Assembly: GCA_030248215.1 (NCBI GenBank) | Contig: JASANG010003656.1 | Location: 248,001 to 312,000 of the forward strand | Length of the DNA: 64,000 nt | DNA from: Enoplolaimus lenunculus | Taxonomy: Eukaryota; Nematoda; Enoplea; Enoplida; Thoracostomopsidae | Reading direction: 5' to 3' | Part shown: one piece after another, positions 25,928-37,160 of the stretch | Numbering within the stretch: the stretch's first letter is position 1 | Layout: each line of letters begins with the position of its first letter | Notes under the pieces: model-generated | What the model saw: only the letters and a program-made list of their open reading frames with translations | Databases searched by the model: none | Told to the model about the DNA's origin: nothing | Translations under genes and position numbers: made by a program

Positions 25928-26108
25928 GATGATGATGATGAAGTTGTTGTTGCCGTTGTTGTTGTTGTTGTTGTTGAAGTTGCTGCTGCTCCTGCTGTTG
26001 CTGTTGTTGTTGATTATGTTGTTGCAGATTTTGCTGCAAATCACTATTGTCGCTTACCGATGATGGTGACGCTGGTTTACTACTGTTTTGATGAGTTTCC
26101 AAACACAT
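18316..26108 (-). CDS. CBFB: Core-binding factor beta subunit with long Gln/Asn-rich N-terminal extension
   Basis: Four coding exons on the minus strand: 26108-25158, 24133-24044, 19723-19505 and 18531-18316 (stop included). All are phase 0 with GT/AG junctions and give 491 residues. The conserved part starts at Met292 (MPRVVAQQREKFDNDEFMGR; human MPRVVPDQRSKFENEEFFRK). Exon 2 gives VKYTGALQ...RRRQFLRDC, exon 3 VFLPIGFNLEL, and exon 4 ILNGVCVRWIGWI...GRLEFDEERA (human ILNGVCVIWKGWI...CLEFDEERA). The three junctions sit where the human ones do. CBFbeta is the non-DNA-binding partner that strengthens Runt/RUNX binding to DNA. Residues 1-291 are unusual: Gln-rich at about 25-110, about 16 Asn at about 191-206, and Ser/Thr/Pro-rich stretches between. 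An in-frame stop lies 4-6 nt before the first ATG, so the ATG at 26108 fits as the start. Translation could also start at Met292 (a 200-residue form). Exon 3 is longer than the human one, with an Ala/Ser/Glu-rich insert. The introns hold several MITEs. Confidence 0.9.
18664..18942. mobile_element. GC-rich palindromic MITE in CBFB intron 3
   Basis: The inverted ends are GGGTTGCGCTATACTTTTGT on the left and ACTCGACGTC complement (ending AGTATAACGCGACCC) on the right. The interior is an array of GTGACGGACGGCGCCG-type units in both orientations, much more GC-rich than its surroundings. Related sequence lies at 36688-36930 and 53560-53690. Confidence 0.65.
21762..22377. other. Cluster of perfect and near-perfect short hairpins in CBFB intron 2
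   Basis: At least eight hairpins lie in about 620 bp. 21762-21780 has arms GACATAGC/GCTATGTC; 21781-21797 has AGCACCA/TGGTGCT. 21863-21921 is a branched fold: outer stem GACCTCA/TGAGGTC enclosing CCGCA/TGCGG and GACACCC/GGGTGTC. Then come four related hairpins at 22230-22258, 22274-22300, 22310-22337 and 22349-22377, all with the core CTAAC-GGG-GTTAG. The first has a 13-bp perfect stem. The others have different outer arms that still pair, with one bulge or a G-T pair each. The pattern suggests a folded RNA or a structured repeat. I recognise no family. Confidence 0.75.
22985..23165. repeat. Repeat fragment with GGGGGGC runs
   Basis: It contains TTTCGTTGACTTACAA and GGGGGGCTGAGCCC and ends CCTTGGCTGCGGGTACGG. 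A related block at 35510-35655 shares TTTTTCGTTGACTTTACAA and an end reading GGCTACGGCCC. This looks like fragments of one dispersed repeat family with a 'GTAGCCAAGG'-type end. Confidence 0.4.
23538..23953. mobile_element. Family A hAT-like MITE in CBFB intron 2
   Basis: Left terminus CAGGGTGCAACCGAAAATCC; right terminus TTCCGGTTGCACCTTG. Flanking 8-mers CTTGTCGT (23530-23537) and CTTGTCGC (23954-23961) match at 7 of 8 positions, supporting hAT-type insertion. Confidence 0.85.
24321..24622. mobile_element. Palindrome-rich MITE in CBFB intron 1
   Basis: The inverted ends (about 35 bp) both contain CTCGNCGACCGACAA-type sequence: left GACAACTCGCCGACCGACAA, right TTGTCGGTCGACGAGTTG. The interior repeats GTCGAC, CTCGTCG and TTGTCG many times in both orientations. 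No target duplication is assigned. Confidence 0.6.
25491..25538. repeat. (GTT)16 microsatellite coding poly-Asn in CBFB
   Basis: Sixteen uninterrupted GTT units, read as AAC on the coding strand. As a perfect trinucleotide run inside coding sequence it is likely to vary in length between individuals. Confidence 0.9.
25783..26037. repeat. Imperfect (TTG)n tract coding the poly-Gln region of CBFB
   Basis: About 250 bp of TTG/CTG units broken by TCG (Arg codons) and a short ATG run coding His. Antisense frames through it give meaningless poly-Val, poly-Leu and poly-Asn readings. Confidence 0.9.
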
Positions 26109-29100
26109 CCCTTAGAAATGAAGTTGGCTGAATGCCTGTTTCGTGGCTGGGGCTGCAACTTGGCAAATTAAGGATATTTTGAAACCAAATTCTATTCTGT
26201 GCCGTCGTCAGAACTTGTAGCGTTAAGGCTTATACGAGTTTAATCACGTTATATTTAACAGAGTGCACTAAAAATATTAGTGAACGTTTGACATCGAAAA
26301 TTATTTTGCCAGGAAGTCGAAGTAACTGAGAAATTAATTAATTTATTTTGGCTGGTTTTCTGAGATTTTCGGATATGACTAAACAAGGCAGTAAATGTTG
26401 TAACTCGAAAGTGGAGAAAGGGGGCGACGCAACGCCAACCCACGAACATATTTCTTTTTTTGGCTCCCACTACACAGCAAGAAACTATAAATTGAGCATG
26501 CAAGATGGTGCTAATTGGTAAAGAAAAATTTGCACACAGAATTCTCTGAATGTTGGCACAAAATCTTCGAGTTGCATAAGAATACTTTCGAGAAAGGGGC
26601 GACCCCTACTTACACTACACTGTCAGGCTGTGACGGGGTATTAATTTTACCGTGCGATGCCAAGCTGGATGCTGAATTGTGACCGGAAACGAAAACTAAC
26701 CGGATATAGAATCTAAAGGTATATAATGAAATATTGTGTACGGTCCGAACTGTTCAATTTGGATTTCACTTTTTATATACGTCAGTCTGATAATCTTTTT
26801 AAACTTTTGCAGGACATTCATATCTGATCTGGATTTACCTGCCGCATACGTGGAAAACCTTCGTGTACCACAGTTGTAAGAAATTAGTTTTCAAACGAAG
26901 CTAAACTTTTAATATACAAGCAATAAAAAGTTTTTGTTTTTAATGCGAGTAATCTATGCCAATTATGTTTCTGCTTCACGCAGTGGCAACTCATATTCGA
27001 TGAAACTATCCAAAGGACAGGAGCTCTTGCTAAAATTGCATTTGGCCTGTCATATATGGCGCGGCCTTCACGATCGAAATTTTTCGAGTCCGCGACTGAT
27101 CCAGATTTATACGTCTTATGCCCTCCTAGCTCGATTGTTTAAAAAATTCACAACATCAACCGGACACGCAGCCGGAAGGAGGTCAGGGGGTTCAGCAGCC
27201 TTAGAAGATTTTTGGCACCTCTAAAAATTTTTGAACCGTACTTGTAAGCCATCGAAAACTCTTGTATTACGCTCTCGAAAAATTTTTAGCCCCCTACAGG
27301 CCTGATGTCAACAAAGCTAGTATCAATACCGGCCGTGAAATTATAATGCACCAATCTAAATATCTATCGCAGTAACTAGCAAACCTTTTGAAGCTTGCTC
27401 CTACGTAAGTTAAAATTAGCACAATGAGTATATACAACCGACCCCGCCCAGTTATGTATTCAAATAATCAGGCATACCTTATCTATAATGCAGGCAGGTA
27501 TATATTAATTTGAGTGCCAAACAAAGCCATAAATATTTATTGACTCCCCGTTATTTCCACTGATTTGTTTGCAATATAAGGACCTGTTCAGTATATTAGA
27601 ACGTTCGAGAGACGAGTCAAAACGTGACGCTACAAACGTTAGTTGCTATACTGAGTAATGAGTGTGGTACAAGGGCGTAGCCAAGGTGGGATTTTACAGT
27701 CAAACCCTCTTTGGTATTTTTGTAGTGTTTTTAAAGTTTGGAACACAAGAAACCCGTATTTGTAATTTTTATGCAACGTAACTCTTCCGAAATCTTAGCT
27801 AGGCCCATACCTACTGCTACTTAGGAAATTAGGAAAACACTATACAAATTGAAATGACAAGGCGAGCGTGAACATTTGTAACAAATCTCATAAATTTGTT
27901 AGGTCTGTCTGTTTACCAAAATTTGCTAATTGTTAGATTACTTAAAAACACAGAAAGCTTTGAATACTGTACTGCTGAGGTTCCGTCCTTTAGAGGAGGT
28001 GATTAGAGTCGACGGTACCTAATTTCAGTTTGAATCAATACGTGTCTATTTCCCTAATTGGAGTGAACGTAAATCACAGATGGCTAACGTAAGGTAAATG
28101 TGTGTGGTAGGGTGTAAACGTACAGCAAAAATAACGAAAACGAATAGTGATCAAAATGACGGAAACGGGAGATTTTATGATTTTCATGAATTTTTTTTAT
28201 TTCATATCGAGCAACCCTCCAGAAAGAGAAATGTGAATCACGAACCCCGCTCTTCATTTGTTCGCGTCACTATCATATGCGTATAACCAATTTTGCTTTA
28301 TACTTTTAAGCTTAAATCCGCATTTAGCGCTGCGCTCAATTTTAATTCTAGAAACTTAGATTAAATAAGACATTCGAAGTGGGGAATGGCTTAAGTTTGA
28401 TTTAAAATTCAGACCAAAGTTACCTTTGCAAAGGTCAAACTATAAACTTACTTTACTAGTCAACGTGATTACAAAATCTGCAAAGCTAAAACATTCCTCC
28501 CAAAACTTTTTATATCCTTCGAACAGCGCAGTAACTTTTTACCGTTTGTTTACATTTCGGGGTTCACTTTTTAATTGTTCGCTACATCGTATTCATTGAC
28601 TTTCAAAAGAAGTGTTCTAATTTGCGTACTTATGTGCGCTGTCTCATCTTTATATATGGAACATTCATTACAACAGCAGGAACTCTGCACAAAATACGTA
28701 TATGAGGCGTTCCAGCTTTTATAAATATAAATTTGTATGGAGAAATAGTGTGATAACAAAGGTTAGGGAATGCAAAACTAGGTTACATATGATTTTAGAT
28801 CTAAATTTCAATGCATAACAATGAAAGTCAAAAATTTATTGTTGATGCGTCATACGCAAACGAGCAATCAACTGAAACTTATTGTTTTTAAAATTTAGGC
28901 CAAACTCCGCACCTAGTGAGACCTATATTTAAATTTCAGCTTAAAAATTTTGCAGCCGTCGTTTCTAGGAAATGCGTTTAAGCTTCCTATCCGTATCATT
29001 CCAAATAGCACAAAATACAGAATTTAGAGCAAAACATATTTTCAATATAAATAGATAATACAGTCAGAAGGCACAATAACAACAAATTAACTTCAATTTC

Positions 29101-29719
29101 AAAGTTCAAAATGACTCGTTAAGCTATACAGAAAAGCAATAGAACGTACACAGCAGCTGTGTAAATTGCAAAAGAAAAATATCACTGCACTGAGTCAGTG
29201 GCGGATTCAAGGGATCAGTAGTCCCTGAACCATGTCCGCCAACAGGGGTTAAAACTAAAATTTTGCATTTAAAGATTTAGTTTTAAATGGCCTTTTGGCT
29301 CGTCGGTCGCTTCGCTTGAGAGCTTTTTTTAACTTACAAATCCCCTACTGATTGAGTATGTTGGTCTTTGTTAAATTAATTTTAGCAATGTATGAGTGAC
29401 AAAGTATATTTTCACAATATATTCGTTATAAGCGCATTTGTGCATGAATACACGAATCTGAGTTATATATACAGCGGCCTATAAAACAGCCAGATAGTGA
29501 AATCGTTTCTCGAAAACGATAGCAAACGTTGGACTTTAAATTCGGAAAACAGGTTGATCGTGAGTTTCAAACACTTAAACCTAACGCAAATCAAATATAT
29601 ACAGTGCGCTAGAGTGAACATTCGAGCTCTTATGCTCTTCAATTTTAAAAAGTGTTCTGCTTGTAAATTATCAAAACTAAATCAAAGAGAATTAAAAAGT
29701 TAAAACAAAATTTGTTGTG

Positions 29720-30170
29720 TTCTTATTTTGACCCGAATAAGAGGGGGGTAATAAGAGTGTCGGGGTCCCCATTTTGGGTCCGAATCAATCGGAGTCCGTA
29801 TTCCTAATAAGAGTTCGTAAGCGGATAGACTCCCTTAACCCTAATTAGAGTCCATAAATGTCAATGAACCCTAATTGTTGCGTATAAATGACTCCAGGAC
29901 CAAATAATTTGAGTTCGAAACTTTAAAGCGTACTTAAATTTTGAAAGTCCATTCCTAAGTATATCCTTGAATTATCGCTTAAGCTATTGACACAAGACAA
30001 ATGAACGTTTAATTCAACGGTTAATTCCAGTACCGGATATATATCAGGAACGAAGGGCGGCGGAGGGTGGGTTAAAAATAAATAACAGTCCGTAACCGAA
30101 TAACAAGGGGGTGCCCTCTGGATAGGACAAATAAATATCAGTCCCCCCTCTTATTCGGGTAAATACAGTA
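29720..30170. mobile_element. Family F terminal-inverted-repeat element
   Basis: The left end contains TTGACCCGAATAAGAGGGGG and the right end is its inverted copy, CCCCCTCTTATTCGGGTAAA then TACAGTA. The interior has CCCTAATTAGAGTCCATAAA and GCGGCGGAGGGTGGGTTAAA, shared with the copies at 31330 and 39355. Confidence 0.7.
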
Positions 30171-31329
30171 GAACAGTCAACACCGTATATTTTGCCTATA
30201 GCAAGTCTTTCATAACGAAGTAAACTTGCCGAAATACTAATAATTTTTCGAATGTGAAATCTATAACCTATTGTACGCCTGGTTTATTGCAAAATGCAAG
30301 TGAAACAATCAAATAATTCAATCGTCCGTCTACAAAAAGGTGTTTGGATCGTAAATTTTGCACTTGAAAACTTGGGCAAAGCTCCACTGGTCGGCCATGC
30401 GTAGTCATTTCAAAATTCAAAAATTTTTATTATGATGAAATTGTTACACCATAAAAATGGTATCGATACCAAATACGGCCGGCTAACGCCACCAATAACC
30501 AGTGTATTATATTCAAAAATTTCTAACGGGGAATAACTGTGGAAGAAAAGAGCTCGCAAGAGGTGCAGACAGCGATGAGCGAAACACAATTTTTGTAACG
30601 TAATCAATCTCAATGCAAAATACTGTGGTTTTGATCCGTATTGCGGGGACCATGGCCTGGGTGTCCCCTTGGATCTAAAAGAACCAAGAACGAAACAGAC
30701 ACGTCCTCAAATTCTTGTACGATGGTGATTGGCTCAATATCTGGTGGTCTCGCTGAGGTAACGTTGGTTTGAGTGAAAACTACAGTAAGACATAGCACAC
30801 ATCTTGCGATTTAAAGCCAAAACGTGCCATTGTGTAGGAAACAAACTTCGCTCCGCTAAAGATTTTCGTAGTGTCGCTTTTAACGTTGGTTATACTTGTG
30901 ATCTGTTTTGTGGTGAAAATCACGCTCTATTCTGATCAATCTGTGTTAGAAATTCAGTGGAAATTTGGAGTTAACTAAAGTCCCACCTGAGAAATATCAA
31001 TTAAAGTTGCTCTCTAAGGTTATCAAAGTTTCCAATCTGGAGATTTCAACTGAACAGTATACCAAGGTGTGTATTATACTGACCAAACTAATTTTTGCTG
31101 TAAATGTAATGGGTATGACCAACTCATGTGACAAGGGGTAATGTAACTTCATATAACTACAAAATAATGTACAAAAAGGATTATATCGGATCTCATACGT
31201 GGTGTCGTATTGGCATGACGGCTTTTAAGAAGGTCCGCTCGAGACCTGATGTTATCAAATCTGTGAACAGTTTGTCAATTCTCAATATACTTTAAAATTA
31301 TCCGTTATTCCAAATGTATTTTCAGTGCC

Positions 31330-31675
31330 TATTGTAGTGACCCGAATAAGAGGAGGGGACTGATATTTATTTGGCCACTCCTGAGGGTACCTCCCTTGTT
31401 GTTCGGTTACGGACTGTTATTCATTTTAACCCAAGCTCCGCCACCCTTCGTTACTGATATATATCCGGTACGTGTTTTTGTCTTGTGTCAATAGCTTGAG
31501 TGATAATAGAGGATATACTTAGGAATACAGTTTCAAAAATTAAGTACGCTTTGAAGTTTCGAACTCAAATTATTTGGTTTACGGACTCTTATTAGGGATA
31601 CGGGCTCCTATTGTTTCGGACTCAAAATGGGGACCCCTCCTCTTATTACCCCCTCTTATTCGAGTCAATACAGTA
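31330..31675. mobile_element. Family F element, inverted and shorter, TA-flanked
   Basis: Left end TATTGTAGTGACCCGAATAA; right end ATTCGAGTCAATACAGTA. Both termini abut TA, as expected for a Tc1/mariner-type target, though other superfamilies are possible. It is an inverted copy of 29720-30170 with internal loss. Confidence 0.7.
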
Positions 31676-34088
31676 CTTAAGTTTTCGCCAATTGTAAATC
31701 ACAAACGAAGGCATCTAAAACAGTGTGGATCCAGGATGACGCCGTACGGAGGGTAGACTTTTTGATAAAAGCTGGAATATACAAGCAATCTAAATATACA
31801 TATTAAAATTATTTTCGGCGTTGCGTTTTACGTCGAAGCAGTAAATTTGGTGTCATTAGTTTTTGCATTAGCACATGATATAAATAAATTTTCACGACAT
31901 TTCCGTGGGAGCATACTCACTCATCTCCCGACTGCGTACACCATCAGTAAAAAAGAAATTCATTTTAAGCATATCATTGTCTAAATCAAAGCTGTTCTGG
32001 CCGCGCCTATGGACAAATGTTGCGCCCACGATTGTACACATTTAAAACCGAAATGTTTGACAAAATAAAAATGTAAATGTCCGCGCAATCTTCAAACATT
32101 TTTCAATTTTTAGCACCTATTTTTGTCGCCAAAAAGCAAACATTTATGCGCAACAGTTTACGAAAAGCTGTCGGACAATTGAATTTTACCGTTTTCAATG
32201 GCATGAACGCCTACGCAACGGTTAAATGAGGCCACTTGAAATCAAGCGGCTTAGCGATGAGTCATTCGTCGTTCTTAGAAAACTTTCACTGAGAGCAAGT
32301 GTACTGTTGAAACATAAAGACTTAATTACAACTGTATACTGCTACTAGTGGATCCAAGGAGGCCATCCATGCCATAGCCCAAATAACGAGCACAAGCAAG
32401 ATTTTGTATTCAGCTTTTTGCGACTATATGGTGTGGTTCATCTCAGAAATTTCTGGAACCGCCGCTGAACAAAAGTAAAACCTATCGGAATGCAAAAATT
32501 TTATCAGTCTTGCGCCAAACGTAAATATAGGTATATATAGCTAACAATTGTAGCTTATCAATGACAGTTCAGCGAAAATAGCGCGATATAAAAGCTGGTC
32601 AAATATAAACAAACATTTTACAAACAAACATTCCAAAACAAACTTGCCATATTTCACGCTTCGTATTGGTAGTTATTTTTACTAATTTCACTAAATGCAG
32701 AGAAATAATCGTTCGCCAAACTTACATATTCGTCGAGACAAAAATGTGGGGCAAACATTATACTTACAAAAGTAAAACAGTTGTCTAAAACCTTTCCGGG
32801 ATTAATAAGAGCAAAAATAAAAATTTGATAATATTACAAACCCCAGGTAACTTTTATTTAACAAAGCTTTGTCTGTTTGTTTGCCGCACTAATGTTTAGT
32901 TTGAATCTAATAAAATCAGAATTCGACAGTAAAACCTTATTCACACACATGTCAATGTTTGCGAAACCTTTTTAAGAACTGGGCAAAACCTTTTTCTGAG
33001 GGGAAAATCGTAAGGTAAGTACCACAAACAAATTCTGACGGGGGAACGTTCGCTCCCCGCCCTCCCTATCTGTATACGCAAGTGTGTGTACAGTAACGAT
33101 TTGATGTTACAGTATATAGGTATGTCTCCATATTCAAAATACGAACTTGACTTTATAGAGTTAATACTTTTCAAGTATCCTAGACCTGAATCCAGGGCAT
33201 ACACTTAATTCCAAAGAAAAAAGTTAATTTTGCAGTTTGTCAAACTGACAAATACAGTTCAACGCATTGACCACCAAGAAATCTCTACATGACTACAAAA
33301 GGAAAGGATTTAACTTATGTCACGATTTTACTTCTGCTTATACTTGATAAGCTGTATATAGAACACTTAAAGGCAGGTTGTGAATGGATAGTAACATAAC
33401 GGAAACGAATAGCAATCAAAATAAAGAGAAACGGAAAACAGATATTGAAGTATAAAAGTTAAAACTTGTGCTGTTGCGATACAATTGAGACATACAAATA
33501 TTCACCAGGCTTTTTGAAACTTTAATGAAAAAGAAAGCATCCGAACTTTTAAGATTATCATTTGATTCCAAATTGAACAATTGCAGAATAGCTGCACATA
33601 TTAAAAAATTTAAGACTTATAAGTGATTTACCACCAACTATGAGCGCCGATTTTTGCCTGAAACGGTTATCCGGTTAATCCCTGCATTTATAAAATGCTT
33701 AAACACAATGAATTGTGAAAACTGCCAAAATTATACTGTTTAACTTGTAACTCAAACTCTACTGTTAATACATGCTATACGGTGCTATTAAACTGCATAG
33801 TGACCCACGCTAATCCCGCCCATGTATAGCTGATTGCGAACCATTTTTTCGCTGACTGCAATAAAGCAAACGCAAGCTTTAAATTATTTTGCTACATTTA
33901 TAGGCTGAGATCAAAGTTATAAGTTTATCTTTACACTAAGGTTGAGGCTAGTTTTTTTTGTTTGGCAGTATGGTTGGTACTATTTTTATACGGCCCTCAG
34001 CTAAACATAGACGCTAAACTGTGATTAGTATATAGTGACACCTTAACAGCAGATTTTTCTACGACACACAAAATTGCGAATCGAATTC

Positions 34089-35155
34089 CACAGAAACCTT
34101 CCAATTTGAAACTAAAAATCGTTATCCAATGTTGGGTTGCGCGCTGATATGCTGTTTCAGCGAGCACAGCTTAAGTTAACGATATAATACAAACGGGGAA
34201 ACGAAACAAAATTAACGCGAGACGACCAACGTTGGATGAAATCGACAAATACAGCGACGCGTAGGCGTTATGAATAATTTCTATTTTAAGAGCTGGTTTT
34301 TATTTAGGTACGTATCAGTCTGTTTTCAAAACATATTTTCGCGTTAAAAATTACGACTCGTTTGTAGTGTAGGCAAATTTCGTAGTAAACACTCGCAAAT
34401 ATTACCCACGCTTCGTAAAATTCTCATAGAAACATTTTTCACTGAAAGCAATTTCCCAATATTTTTTACCACGGTATTTTTATGAATAGTGAAACGTCAG
34501 GTACATACATTCATATGCAAAAGGAGCGTGCTTTCATAGGCGCCGAAACAATTTCCGGGTTGAAAATTCGACCGGGGGAAATTCAGCCTGCTATACACAT
34601 GTATATATTTGATAGTTCGATATTTTTGAGCTCTTAGCGATATTGGGGAGCTGTGTCTCCGCCGATCTGAACACTGCGGGTGGCAAGTGCCCCCCGCTTC
34701 CCTGTCCACTTTCGGCGCCTATGAAAGTAAGCAAGTTCCTTTCACATATGAATCTATGTGCGTGACGTTTCACTATTTGTAAATACCGTAGTAAAAATAT
34801 CAGGAAATTGCTTTCAGTGAACTGTTTCTATGAGAATTTTCCGAAGTGTGTGTAATATTTGCGAGTGTTTACTACAAAATTTGCCTACACTACAAACGAG
34901 TCGTAATGTTTAACGCGAAAATATATTTTGAAAACGGACTGATACGTACCTAAATAAAAACCAGTTTATGAAATAGAAATTAGTCACAACGCCTACACGT
35001 CGCTGATTTGTCGTTTTCATCAACGTTTTTTTCTACGACATTTTGTTTCGTTTCCGTGTTTGTCTTATATCATTAACTAAAAGCTGTGGTTCCTGAAACA
35101 GCATATCAGCGCCCAACGCAACTTTGGGGTAGTTCAAATTGGAAGCTTTTTCTGG
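34089..35155. mobile_element. Fold-back element with ~450-bp inverted arms
   Basis: Left arm 34089-34549 and right arm 34710-35155 are inverted copies, roughly 85-90% alike by eye, around a 160-bp spacer. Both arms hold GCGCTGATATGCTGTTTCAG or its close match, TTTTTATTTAGGTACGTATC and TTCATAGGCGCCGAAA. No target duplication or transposase is visible. It resembles long-TIR non-autonomous DNA elements. Confidence 0.8.
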
Positions 35156-36370
35156 ACTTGTCTTCGAAAAACTAATAAGTCTCAACTTTTTGCCAGGAAT
35201 GTCTAAAAACTACAAATAACCGTCCAGTAGAGTATAGACTCGCTCAGAGATGTGCATAAAGCAAAATTAAAGAAATTGGTGAAAATTGCCAACCGTAAAT
35301 GCAAATCAATCACACCAAATATTATATTTTGAACATCTAAAACTATTGCCTGTACTTGCTGTCTACGAAAAACAGTAAAAACTATAACACTGTTAGTCGT
35401 GTTCCCTTATAGACCCCAATAACATAATCTCAACTGAAGCATATACAGTTTGTCATCGATATAGGGCAATAAAGATACTTACCCAACGCAGGCACATAGA
35501 AAACTGATACTGCTAGGGGGGCTAAAAATTTTCAAGTCGGGCATACAAGGGTATTTTTCGTTGACTTTACAAGGTTGAAAATTTTGTAGAAAAGGCCAAA
35601 ATGTTTCCAGGGCGACTGAGACCCCCTGCGCCCCCCTTCGGCTACGGCCCGACCTAACGAAATTAATACATAAAACATTGAAGAAATTAACTTTCATATA
35701 AGTTAAAGTTGGCTGTCTTGTCTTCTACACAACGAAGAAATATTCTCACTCGATCTACAAAACGTTCTTTCAGTTTATGTGCTAAGATTTACACTTTCTG
35801 GTGAAATATAGTGTTTTCAAGATTTTCGGTCAATCTGGAAAAACTGATACCACAGCTCAAAATTTCTCAACGGAGCCCAAATAACGAACCGGTGGCAACG
35901 GTAAAAGTAAATACCTTTCATTTGAAAAGAATCGTCTTGCATTTGTCCGAACCTACACTGCACTCCTTTATAAACCTTGGATTGAGTGGTCTGTATATGC
36001 TTGATGATGATGACTAAACTGACGCATATATTCGCGAAAGTGTTTAAATGAAATTTTTACACATAAAAGTATAAAAAATGTTTTGAAAACTTCAATGCTT
36101 GTTTTATCATTCGCGGTATATGGACACTGGACAAAACATCCTTTTTCTAGTAAAAAATATATATTAGGCATTTTTTTGAAAAACCTAGGCGTTTTAACAA
36201 CGGGTATGAGAGATTTACTGCAGCAAAAATTTATTCTAACTCTCAATTATTTTGGCAGCTGGGTAAAGCTAAAATTTGCATTTTATGCTTTAAAGATAGT
36301 AAACTGAAACTTTTTCGCTTAACCTTTTCTCACATGAATATTTTCTATCTCCCCTGAGACCTACTTTCAT

Positions 36371-36440
36371 GCTAGGACTCGAACTCCAGTGGCTGGAGTG
36401 GGAGGCGTATACCATCACCACTCAGCTATAGGAGCTTGAC
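36371..36440 (-). mobile_element. tRNA-like SINE head (Gly-like)
   Basis: On the minus strand the A box region is TATAGCTGAGTGGTGATGG, a CCTCCCACTCC anticodon-like arm follows, and the B box is GAGTTCGAGTCC. The 3' side does not pair with the 5' acceptor bases, so it is a SINE head or tRNA pseudogene. Confidence 0.5.
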
Positions 36441-36687
36441 GCTCGAGCCCGAGGGGGTTCTCACGTCTTGCGGTGATTTTATGTATACGTGTTGCAATTG
36501 TTAAACACGGTGCGATATATACTATTTAACGTAAATACACTGCGCTGAGTTGCCTACAGGCAACTCAATGTGAGAAGGGGTTAAAGCAGAAAAAAGTCTA
36601 ATATGAACCGTTGTACCCAATAACGACTGGGCATTACGTTGTACAAAAATTCTGTTTGTGGGCAAAACATAGTATAAAAATTATTTC

Positions 36688-36930
36688 ATGCCGCCACGCA
36701 TATTTACGGTGTCACTATATGCGTCGCCATACGTCATCGTTCATCGCCGTCCGTCACCGGGTGTTACCTGTGTAATCGTAGATCGCCACCCATCACCGTA
36801 CATGGCAGCACACCGGCGTACGCTTGCCGTATGTCAGCTTCCAACACCGTTCGGTATCGTAACCGAATCACTCGCGTGCGACACCTTACGGTGACGGATG
36901 GCTACGGATGACGCCGTACGACAACGCCAC
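36688..36930. repeat. GC-rich palindromic repeat related to the MITE at 18664
   Basis: Interspersed CGTCATCG, CCGTCCGTCACCG and CGGTGACGGATGG in both orientations. The composition contrasts sharply with the AT-rich flanks. The ends are not cleanly defined. Confidence 0.5.
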
Positions 36931-36965
36931 CCTAAACCTACATGTGGAATCTCAATGATTATTAA

Positions 36966-37160
36966 CAGTGCCGGAGCAGACAGGGGAGGGGCTCCCATCA
37001 AACTCCAGGCTGGGGGCCCCAAACTCGCAAGCGAATCAAATCAGAAGCCAGGCGCATTTTAAAATTTCGGCGTTTTTGGTTCAACAGGTTAGCGCGGGCG
37101 CCCCTTTAGGGGTAGGGCTCCCGCAAATGAGGGGTATGGGTAGTGGCTGCTCCGGCCCTG
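36966..37160. mobile_element. Family D hAT-like MITE
   Basis: Termini CAGTGCCGGAGCAG and CTGCTCCGGCCCTG are inverted copies. The flanks ATTATTAA and ATTATTAT match at 7 of 8. It is 195 bp long, with a GC-rich interior and no coding capacity. Confidence 0.85.

Noticed and set aside
25715-26131. Plus-strand frames of poly-Val and poly-Leu, and a minus-strand poly-Asn frame
   Set aside because: They are shifted or antisense readings of the CAA/CAG repeat that codes the poly-Gln region of CBFB.
26934-27224. 96-codon plus-strand frame
   Set aside because: No recognisable domain, and its end runs into repeat sequence resembling that at 22985 and 35510.
36371-36440. tRNA-Gly gene
   Set aside because: The box motifs and anticodon-like arm are present, but the 5' and 3' acceptor strands do not pair.
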